Part shown: piece after piece, positions 1 to 6,038 of the stretch
How the letters are laid out: each line of letters begins with the position of its first letter
How positions within the stretch are numbered: position 1 is the stretch's first letter
NCBI GenBank assembly: GCA_023459755.1
Contig: JAEWSS010000327.1
Span: forward strand, 1 to 6,038
DNA length: 6,038 nucleotides
Direction: 5' to 3'
From: Verrucomicrobiota bacterium
Lineage (GTDB): Bacteria > Verrucomicrobiota > Lentisphaeria > Victivallales > Victivallaceae
Notes under the pieces: model-generated
Database searches by the model: none
The model's input: the letters and a program-made list of their open reading frames with translations, nothing else
What the model was told of the DNA's origin: nothing
Translations under genes and position numbers: made by a program

Positions 1-888
1 CCCTATGGCACCCGCATGACCGACGCGGAGGGGAAACAAATAAAAGGCATCTCCGAAGAAATGGTCAGCGACCTGCTTTCTCCGGTTCGTGCGGCGAAAT
101 GTCCCGGCTGCAATCGTTTTATTCCGCTGTTCAGCTTTATGAATTTGGGTCAGTGCCCGATCTGCGGCATGACGCTTTCGCGCCCCGCCCGCAGTTTCAA
201 TGATGAAATCGACATCCAGATGCGTTCGTCCGACTCCGACGGCGACGGCATGCCGAACATTTTTGAACTGAAATATCCGGAATTTCTTAATCCGACCAAC
301 CCGCTTGATGCTAAATACGACCGGGATAACGACGGATTTACCAATCTTTATGAATATATGTGCGGCACCGACATTGATGATTCAAAAAGTCATCCGCCGC
401 TTACCGACCTGATCTACATAGAGAGCGCGCGTTCGCCGCTGCTGAGCGCCCAGCTGGAATCGGCCGATCCCGACAGCGGAACGGTGAAATTCACAATCGG
501 CGGCAAGGGTCGTCCGCGTGAATACAAGGTTGGCAACACGGTCTCCTTTGATCGTCGGAGCATGACAATCAGTCAGATTCTGTCGCCGGACAGCGTCCAG
601 CTGAAACTCAACGGCAGCGGTAAAGAGTTTGTGGTTCGCAAGGGCGTCGCCGCCGAACTGCCGGAAGAGGAAATGACAGTGATGAATCTTGGAACGAACA
701 AACTGCAGACCGGCGTTAAAGTCGGCTCGGTAATCGAAATCGGCAACAACTCCACCGGCAAGGAAAAGTGGAAGGTAACCGAGATGAACATGAAGAATGC
801 CACCGCCACACTTGAAGGAGCAGACGGAAAGATTTACGAGTTGACCGCGCAGTCCAAGATTACTTCGCGGGCAAGGAAGCCGGAATAG
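1..888 (+). CDS. Amuc_1099-like pilus-system protein (PilP/GspC-like), 5' partial
   Basis: The frame is open to the left window edge. The first ATG (base 16) has no Shine-Dalgarno sequence, so the true start probably lies upstream; an N-terminal membrane segment may be missing from view. Numbered from that ATG (290 aa), residues 29-50 hold two CxxC pairs (C29/C32 and C47/C50), a zinc-ribbon pattern. Two acidic loops follow, DSDGDGMPN (73-81) and DRDNDGFTN (102-110), each with Glu three residues later (E84, E113). They resemble thrombospondin type 3 or EF-hand-like calcium loops. Residues 150-285 look beta-rich, with two related units (about 170-210 and 232-280) starting at YKVGNTV and VKVGSVI and ending in GKEF and GKIYEL. 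This resembles the HR domain of GspC/PilP, which binds secretin N0. The position just before a secretin gene fits a PilP-like role. The Amuc_1099 assignment is from memory of family features; the function is inferred. The stop is TAG. Confidence 0.72.
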   Translation, partial: PYGTRMTDAEGKQIKGISEEMVSDLLSPVRAAKCPGCNRFIPLFSFMNLGQCPICGMTLSRPARSFNDEIDIQMRSSDSDGDGMPNIFELKYPEFLNPTNPLDAKYDRDNDGFTNLYEYMCGTDIDDSKSHPPLTDLIYIESARSPLLSAQLESADPDSGTVKFTIGGKGRPREYKVGNTVSFDRRSMTISQILSPDSVQLKLNGSGKEFVVRKGVAAELPEEEMTVMNLGTNKLQTGVKVGSVIEIGNNSTGKEKWKVTEMNMKNATATLEGADGKIYELTAQSKITSRARKPE

Positions 889-891
889 AAT

Positions 892-921
892 TTAACAGGA
901 ATTTTTCTTAAACAATAAAAT
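892..921 (+). promoter_or_regulatory. weak sigma70-like promoter candidate
   Basis: In the AT-rich gap, TTAACA (892-897) and TAAAAT (916-921) are separated by 18 bases, each one mismatch from the sigma70 consensus. A transcript starting about 7 bases after the -10 box would have almost no leader before the ATG at 935 and would lose part of the ribosome binding region. The match may therefore just reflect base composition in a co-transcribed gap. Confidence 0.2.
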
Positions 922-933
922 AAGGTAAGGAAG
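922..933 (+). promoter_or_regulatory. ribosome binding region of the first secretin gene
   Basis: Two overlapping purine motifs, AAGG (922-925) and AAGGAAG (927-933), precede the ATG at 935. The upstream one has the better spacing (9 bases); the downstream one is close (3 bases after AAGGA). Together with the signal peptide that follows, they support this start. Confidence 0.6.
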
Positions 934-934
934 C

Positions 935-3724
935 ATGAAAGGATTGGGAATACCCAAATTTCCGAATCGGTTCTGTTCTCTGTGGGTAGCCGGACTTCTG
1001 GCGCTACCTGTCGGGGTTGCTGCGGCCGCCGAGCAGGCATGTCTCGGCAGTGAAGCGTGCAACAACGCCGCGGAACAGATTGAGCAGGACTACACCGCGA
1101 AACTCGACGCGGCGCGAAAAGCAGCGGCGGAGGCCGAAGAATTAGCTCAGAATGGTAAATATTCTGACGCCGACGCGGCTTATGAGCGGGCGGAATTTAT
1201 TCTTGCCGCGCTGTCCGGAGACGCGGCCAAGTCCGAGCGGGCGGCGGTGTCGCTGGCGCGCACCAACATGAAGGCCGCGTGGTGGCAGGCAATAATGCTG
1301 GAGGCCAAGGATTTGGCCAACGCCGGCAATTATGCCGACGCAGTTCGCAAAGCGTCCGACGCGCTTATGGTTGACGAAAGCAAAATCGACGAGGTGAATG
1401 ACTTCATCACTTTCTGTCAGACCAGGGTAAAGGCGGAAGCGTTCCGGCAGAAAACCGCGGCCAATGCAGTGATTCCCAATCTGCTTTCCGATGAAGAGCA
1501 GATCGGTCTGCTTTTCCGGGAAGCCGATATTTACGAGCGGGCCTACCGCTACACCGAAGCTGAACGCAAACTTCAGGAAGTCTTTTTGATCGACCCGATC
1601 AACTGGGACGCCAATGTCAAACTTCGTCAGCTTTACAACAAGTTGTATGGCGCGGCGAAACTTCAGTCCGAAGGCGTGATGCGCGGCATCTCCGCCAATT
1701 CGAGCTGGGTATATGTCACGCAGGTCGTGGCAAACAAGGTCAGTTTTGAGCCGAAAGATACGATGCGCGAATACAGCGCGTCCGGCGACCTTTATGCCAG
1801 ACTGGCCAATATCAAGGTCAATGCGGTTTACGATGACAGCACTATTTATGATGTCATTGACGAGCAGAACCGGAATTTGACCCGCGAAGCCGCCGATCTC
1901 AACGCCTCCATTCTGATGCAGTTTCCGCATCAGGTCGGAGAGGCGCTTCCAAAGATTTCAATGGAAGTCAACCAGATTCCGCTTACCGATCTTCTGCGCT
2001 ACATCTGTCTGCAAACCGGACTCAAGATGAAGGTTGAAGACCGGGCGGTCGTTCTCGGGTTAAGCTCCATGGATGATCTTTCCACCAGACGTTTTTCGAT
2101 TTCCGCAGAAATGATCCAGGATATCGCCGAAAGTGCTAATCCGTATTACCACCTTGGCAACGTTCTGCTCGCAGCCGAAGAAGGCGGCGGCGGTGGCGGG
2201 GCCGGCGGCATGGGCGGCGGCGGCGGAGCCATGGGCGGAGCCGGTGCCATGGGTGCCGGAGCCATGGGCGGAGCCGGTGCTATGGGTGCCGGAGCCATGG
2301 GCGGAGCCGGTGCCATGGGCGGAATGGGAATGGGAATGGAAATGATGGGCATGATGGGCATGGGCGTTGGTGGAAAAAACACCACGTCCGATGACAATGG
2401 CCGTCTTTCGCCGACGATCACTGCCGCACAGGCAAATGCCTCGTCCACCTATCAGTCCGGCGTGGCACAGGGACTTGGTTCGCTGGGCCTGAGCATGGAT
2501 TCGCTGGGCATCGACACCAGCAACAGCGACAGCAGCAAAGACTACAATGAGATGGGAAAACTTGGCTCAGCCACACCACCACTCACCACACAGAGCATGA
2601 TCAATTACTTCCGTAGCCGCGGAATTGAATTTCCGGACAACGCAACAATCACCTATAATCGCCGCAAGGGTGAAATTCTGGTGACCAACACGGTGGAAAA
2701 CCTCCGTAAGATGGGCGATCTGCTCGCACTTTTGGACTCGGTGCGCGCACCGATGGTGCAGGTCGAGGCCAAGATGGTTGAAATTGCCGACACCGACGTC
2801 AAGGAACTTGGGTTTGACTGGTATCTGAATATCAATCAAAACGATGCCGAAGGGCACTGGGAGGTTCCCACCAACGAGAATCCGCTGCGTCACTACAGTG
2901 CCAGCGACGCCAACTCGTCCAACGGCACGGAAACGAATTACCGGGTTATTAATAACCTGAAGATTTTCCCGAATTTCGGCGAATCGCTGTTCGGGAAAAA
3001 CGGTAATGTCAATTTGAGCCTGACCGTCAATGCGCTTGACCAGTCCGACCGCGCCGAAGTTTTGACCAGCGCCAAACTGCTGCTCACCAGCGGCGATCTC
3101 GGAATTATCAAGTCAATTGAAAACTACAAGTTCCCGGATTCCTGGGATTCGCCGGAAATCAATCTGGACAACGACACGGTGGAGATCACCATGCCGATTC
3201 CGGAATTCGATGACGGCAACGAAATCGGTACGGTCTTTGCCTGCCGCCCGATTGTCAATCCGGACAACTACACCATAAGTCTTTACATCTATCCGCAGGT
3301 GACGGCGTATATCGGTCATAGCGATTCCAGCTACCCGGTAAAACTTGAGGCCGGCACAATTTACACCAGTGCCTCCACCGGTACCACCGGAACCACCACC
3401 ACTACGGCGAAGGTTCCGATCATCTCCACCACCGTGGATATGTGGATGCCGGAATTTGCGGTGCGCGAGATGGAAGTCAACGTGCAGGTTTACGACGGCG
3501 CCACCGTGGTTCTGGGCGGCATGACCGAACAGTACAACACGCAGCGCGACGACAAATGGCCGGTTATCGGCGAGATTCCGTTGCTCGGCAGACTGTTCTC
3601 CAGTCAGATGGAGATGCACGAAAAGCGCTCTCTGCTGATCTTCGTAACCGCTCGTCTGATGAATACCGACGGCACTCCGTGGAGAAGTCGCGAGCCGTTC
3701 GGCGTACCGGATTTCATTTGGTAA
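935..3724 (+). CDS. TPR-containing secretin, Amuc_1098-like pilus outer-membrane protein
   Basis: This 929-aa protein is a probable outer-membrane secretin forming the exit channel of a type IV pilus or type II-like system. Residues 1-32 are a Sec signal peptide with likely cleavage after AAAA (32/33). TPR-like helices lie at about 64-95, 120-150 and 190-237. An STN/N0-like region spans 289-376, the second half opening with KISMEVNQIPLTDLLRYI (340-357). A Gly/Met/Ala tract (417-480) and a Ser/Asn-rich linker (481-549) follow, then an N1-like domain (550-605). The secretin domain starts at V608 with VQVEAKMVEIADTDVKELG and ends with the family signature GEIPLLGRLF (879-888) and LLIFVTARL. A strand reading VREMEVNVQVYDGATVVLGG precedes that signature. 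The C-terminus ends in FIW, an aromatic end typical of outer-membrane barrels. It sits 46 bases after the first gene and 24 before a paralog, so co-transcription is likely. Secretin identity is secure; the precise system is inferred. Confidence 0.9.
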   Translation: MKGLGIPKFPNRFCSLWVAGLLALPVGVAAAAEQACLGSEACNNAAEQIEQDYTAKLDAARKAAAEAEELAQNGKYSDADAAYERAEFILAALSGDAAKSERAAVSLARTNMKAAWWQAIMLEAKDLANAGNYADAVRKASDALMVDESKIDEVNDFITFCQTRVKAEAFRQKTAANAVIPNLLSDEEQIGLLFREADIYERAYRYTEAERKLQEVFLIDPINWDANVKLRQLYNKLYGAAKLQSEGVMRGISANSSWVYVTQVVANKVSFEPKDTMREYSASGDLYARLANIKVNAVYDDSTIYDVIDEQNRNLTREAADLNASILMQFPHQVGEALPKISMEVNQIPLTDLLRYICLQTGLKMKVEDRAVVLGLSSMDDLSTRRFSISAEMIQDIAESANPYYHLGNVLLAAEEGGGGGGAGGMGGGGGAMGGAGAMGAGAMGGAGAMGAGAMGGAGAMGGMGMGMEMMGMMGMGVGGKNTTSDDNGRLSPTITAAQANASSTYQSGVAQGLGSLGLSMDSLGIDTSNSDSSKDYNEMGKLGSATPPLTTQSMINYFRSRGIEFPDNATITYNRRKGEILVTNTVENLRKMGDLLALLDSVRAPMVQVEAKMVEIADTDVKELGFDWYLNINQNDAEGHWEVPTNENPLRHYSASDANSSNGTETNYRVINNLKIFPNFGESLFGKNGNVNLSLTVNALDQSDRAEVLTSAKLLLTSGDLGIIKSIENYKFPDSWDSPEINLDNDTVEITMPIPEFDDGNEIGTVFACRPIVNPDNYTISLYIYPQVTAYIGHSDSSYPVKLEAGTIYTSASTGTTGTTTTTAKVPIISTTVDMWMPEFAVREMEVNVQVYDGATVVLGGMTEQYNTQRDDKWPVIGEIPLLGRLFSSQMEMHEKRSLLIFVTARLMNTDGTPWRSREPFGVPDFIW
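2183..2374 (+). repeat. Gly/Met/Ala low-complexity tract in the first secretin
   Basis: Sixty-four codons (residues 417-480) encode almost only Gly, Met and Ala: first poly-Gly, then AMGAG/AMGGAG units, then a Met-dense end (MGMGMEMMGMMGMG). The tract lies between the STN-like and N1-like domains, so it is probably a flexible periplasmic linker. Met-rich stretches can also bind copper or absorb oxidants, but nothing here proves that. Confidence 0.9.
2228..2320 (+). repeat. 33-base tandem repeat, about 2.8 copies
   Basis: The unit encodes AMGAGAMGGAG (11 codons). Full copies are at 2246-2278 and 2279-2311, differing at one base (GCC versus GCT). The end of a unit precedes them (2228-2245) and the start of another follows (2312-2320). 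The repeat is in frame, so copy-number change would alter linker length without a frameshift. Confidence 0.85.
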
Positions 3725-3738
3725 ACAACAACACTGCC

Positions 3739-3743
3739 GGAGG
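3739..3743 (+). promoter_or_regulatory. Shine-Dalgarno site of the second secretin gene
   Basis: A strong GGAGG lies 5 bases before the ATG at 3749. It shows that the second secretin starts translation on its own, and so that the TAA at 3722-3724 is a real stop even though the two genes share a reading frame. Confidence 0.85.
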
Positions 3744-4816
3744 CAAAGATGTTTTTGAAAATAACTAAAGGGTGTCTGACCGCGTCGATGCTGTTATGCT
3801 CGACTGCGCTCTGTGCGCAGGCTCCGGGAACGGAGGACGAGGTCAAACGCAATGTTACCGTGGAGGAAGTTCTTCACGATGAACGCTACAGCGCGGCGGA
3901 AAAATTCGCGGCCGACGCCGGGAAGGACTTCACCGAAGGGAAGTATGAATCGTCCATCGCCAACAATCTGAAGGCGTGGAAAATCTATGAATCAATCGGC
4001 AAAAGCGCGTTTCTGGACGGCAAGATTCTGAACTGTCGGAAACAGATCGCCGCCGGATACCGCTGCTGGGCGGACGACTTGGCAAAAGAGGCCGAGAAAC
4101 TTTCCCGCAGCGAACAGTATGATGACGCGATAAAGAAGGCTAAGGAAGCTGCGGCGATGAGCCCCTCGCTGAAGGGTGAAATCGACAAGGCGATCGAACG
4201 CTATCAGACCGAGAAGAAAGGTGTCGAAAGCCGCAACAAGGTTACCGAGGCCAAAGTGGTTCCGGATCAGGCCGGTGTTGACGCCAGAGTGGAGACACTT
4301 CTGGCTCAGGCGAGCAACCTTTACCGCAACGGCCGGGTGGTCGAAGCCAAGGAAAAATACAACGAGGTTATCACCATCGACCGCACGAACTGGACGGCCC
4401 TGCGCGGCGTCCGCGCCTGCAATATCGCACTGCTGCGCGCCGGTGACGTCCGGGCGGCAACCGATGCCGAACGCATGGAGGTCGAAGCAGCCGGTGCATA
4501 TACGGTCCCGCTTCGCAAAATGGGAGACGCGGAAAGCAAACAGCTGACCAATGCCAAACCGATTGCCAAGCAGGTCTCCAGCGCTGAAAACGGGCTCCAG
4601 GATCGGGTGGGAAGAATCATCATCTCGGAAATCTCACTCACCGGCGAACAGTTGCCCGATGCGCTGAACATTGTAATGGAAGAAGCCCGCAACAACGATC
4701 CCTCCGGTCAGGGCGCGAACATCGTGCTGATTTGGCCGGACGGCTATAAAGTTGACATGTACGGCACTCCGTACAAAGAAATGTCGCAGCTTGACAACCT
4801 GATGATGCAGACCCAG

Positions 4817-5020
4817 GCCACCGCGGCCCAGGGCCGCAACAACGCCCGCCGTCAGAACACCCGCAACAACGCCCGCGGAAACGCCGGAGCAGCGCAGCAG
4901 GGTGCAGGCATGATGCTGCCCGAAATGGCGGGAATGATGCCGATGGGCGCCGGCATGATGCCGGGAATGATGCCGATGGGCGCCGGGGCCGGAGCAATGG
5001 CGCCGGGAATGCCGGCTGGA
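4817..5020 (+). repeat. Asn/Arg- and Met/Gly/Pro-rich insertion in the second secretin
   Basis: Residues 357-424 are low-complexity. The first part is rich in Asn, Arg, Ala and Gln (GRNNARRQNTRNNARGN), the second in Met, Gly, Pro and Ala (MMPMGAGMMPGMMPMGAGAG). At the DNA level a 23-base stretch at 4931-4953 recurs exactly at 4964-4986, an offset of 33 bases (11 codons). The tract separates the two halves of the STN-like domain. Confidence 0.85.
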
Positions 5021-5644
5021 AACTACGGACTGGACAACACTGCGGCCGAACCGGAAACTTATCCCAAAATCGCGCTCAATATGAGCAATGTTCCGCTTGA
5101 GGAAATCATCAAGCGTATCTGCGAGCAGGCCGGGTTGAAGTACAAGGTCGATAATAATGCCATTGTGGTGGCGCCCAAAACGGTTGCCATCGGCGATATG
5201 GAAATCAAGCTGTTCCCGCTCAAGCGTGAGGCGCTGCTTGCCACCGACTTCTCCAATCCGCAACAGCTGATGTATTTCTTCGCCAGCCACGGCATTCTGT
5301 TCCCGACCGGATCAAGCATTGTCTACGACTGGCGCAACAGCCGGCTGATCGTCAACAACACCGCCGACAACCTCGCCAAGATCGAAGAGCTGATTCAGAC
5401 TCAGCTCAACATCAAAGACGTTCAGGTGCAGATTCAGGCGAAATTTGTGGAAGTCACACAGAACGACCTCAAGGAACTGGGATTCCAGTACTCGCTTGAG
5501 CGTTCGCTGATTGACACCACCACCGGCCTCGCCGGCGACACCAACGGACAGCTTCAGTTCAATCAGAACGACTCCATCATGCGTCACCTCAACAACACCA
5601 ACGACCGGGTGTTCACCTATTCCGGCGCCAGCGACGGGTACAAA

Positions 5645-5647
5645 TAA
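5645..5647 (+). other. premature in-frame TAA inside the secretin domain
   Basis: The frame reads ...GASDGYK, TAA, GVSVFALDW... with no frame change on either side. The same region of the upstream secretin reads through as LSLTVNALDQ. Codons one base away include CAA (Gln), GAA (Glu), AAA (Lys) and TTA (Leu); the original residue cannot be known from this copy. Confidence 0.85.
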
Positions 5648-6038
5648 GGCGTCAGCGTATTCGCCCTTGACTGGACGGATTCGCGCGACGTGCTGTTTGC
5701 CCCGCGGGTGACCACATTGAACGGTGAAACCGCGGTTATTAAGATGATCCGCCGGATATACTTCCCCGATGACTGGGATGAGTCCACGCAGACCACCACT
5801 CAGGCCGATTACTCCAACGCCGTCATGTACAGCTATATCGGACCGGTGCCGAACTTCGACAGCGAACCGACCGATATTGGTATTCAGATGGTGGTCAAAC
5901 CCGAGGTCGATCTGGCCAACCGCACCATCACCATGCGTATGACGCCGCAGGTTCGGCAGTTTGTCGGCTGGACCACCTATGAGTACGAGCAGACCGGAAC
6001 GGCTTTCCCGCCGGACGAACACGGCAACACCGTTAAGG
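5648..6038 (+). pseudogene. secretin-domain continuation of the second secretin, 3' partial
   Basis: This stretch continues the frame of the preceding gene for 130 codons with no further stop and runs off the window. It aligns with the upstream secretin: SVFALDWTDSRDVL with TVNALDQSDRAEVL, YFPDDWDES with KFPDSWDSP, VPNFDSEPTDIG with IPEFDDGNEIG, and MTPQVRQFVG with IYPQVTAYIG. It therefore encodes the middle of a secretin beta-barrel domain. There is no start with a ribosome binding site and no signal peptide, so it is unlikely to be made as a separate protein. The GEIPLLGRLF-type signature would lie beyond the window. Codon usage looks like that of its neighbours, which suggests a recent interruption or a sequence error. 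Confidence 0.85.

Larger units (their letters stand above)
3749..5647 (+). pseudogene. second TPR-secretin (Amuc_1098-like), cut short by an in-frame stop
   Basis: The frame from the ATG gives 632 aa before a TAA. Residues 1-23 look like a Sec signal peptide (hydrophobic core, likely cut after ALCA). TPR-like helices lie at about 50-85, 101-140 and 181-228; the last, VETLLAQASNLYRNG onward, matches the third TPR of the upstream secretin. An STN-like domain is split: first half about 293-340, second half 438-477 (YPKIALNMSNVPLEEIIKRI). An Asn/Arg- then Met/Gly/Pro-rich insertion (357-424) lies between them. The N1-like domain is about 505-552. The secretin domain begins at V558 with VQVQIQAKFVEVTQNDLKELG, then stops at codon 633 before the barrel is complete. 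As read, the product would keep the periplasmic domains but lack the pore. A nonsense mutation or an assembly error are the likely explanations. The GGAGG site and signal peptide support the start. It is a tandem paralog of the upstream gene. Confidence 0.8.

Noticed and set aside
1142..1930. Minus-strand open frame of 262 codons opposite the TPR and STN region
   Set aside because: No recognisable protein features, and it is fully antisense to a clear secretin gene; a shadow frame.
2374..2380. In-phase A AAA AAC heptamer, a canonical -1 frameshift slippery site, right after the Gly/Met tract
   Set aside because: The -1 frame meets TGA at 2392-2394 after four codons, so it would only make a truncated product. 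I identified no stimulatory structure after it, and the 0 frame gives an intact secretin.
2133..2448. Overlapping frames on both strands with Trp/Pro/Glu or Pro/Ala/Met repeats
   Set aside because: They are other-frame readings of the Gly/Met-coding repeat, with no ribosome binding site of note, and they lie inside a well-supported secretin gene.
3113..3619. His-rich minus-strand open frame
   Set aside because: The His and Gly come from reading GTG- and ACC-rich secretin codons on the opposite strand; no independent start signals or domain.
3749..3820. Possible lipoprotein signal (cysteines C17 and C22 in the second secretin leader)
   Set aside because: The residues before each cysteine (MLLC, TALC) do not fit a lipobox well; an ordinary signal peptidase I site after residue 23 is simpler.
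5312..6022. Long minus-strand open frame (236 codons) opposite the interrupted secretin
   Set aside because: The plus strand in this region aligns with the paralogous secretin. The minus-strand translation has no recognisable domain and is explained by the codon bias of the opposite gene.

Overview
The window holds three plus-strand genes that look like one operon for the outer-membrane and periplasmic part of a type IV pilus or type II secretion-like machine. The protein style is TPR-fused secretins next to a zinc-ribbon and calcium-loop protein with PilP/GspC-like beta repeats. It matches what I know of the Amuc_1098/Amuc_1099 pilus-like families of the PVC superphylum. A Verrucomicrobiota or Lentisphaerota bacterium (Victivallis-like) is my best guess. 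The lineage comes from remembered family features, not from a search.

Layout. Bases 1-888: a gene open at its 5' end (Amuc_1099-like, in the PilP position). Bases 889-934: a 46-base AT-rich gap with a weak promoter candidate and the ribosome binding site of the next gene. Bases 935-3724: a complete 929-aa secretin with signal peptide, TPRs, N0/STN-like and N1-like domains, and a secretin domain. It carries a 64-residue Gly/Met/Ala tract. Bases 3725-3748: a 24-base gap with a clear GGAGG. Bases 3749-6038: a second, paralogous secretin. It is interrupted by an in-frame TAA at 5645-5647, after which the same frame continues with recognisable secretin sequence to the window edge. No stretch over 300 bases lacks a gene. 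I see no RNA genes, mobile elements, CRISPR arrays or terminators.

How the parts fit together. The first protein could sit in the periplasm and contact the N0 domain of a secretin, as PilP and GspC do. The two secretins would form or contribute to the outer-membrane channel, with their TPR regions acting as periplasmic docking or assembly parts. The points most worth a second look are the nonsense codon in the second secretin, the Gly/Met-rich insertions at different places in two otherwise colinear paralogs, and the composite architecture of the first gene.
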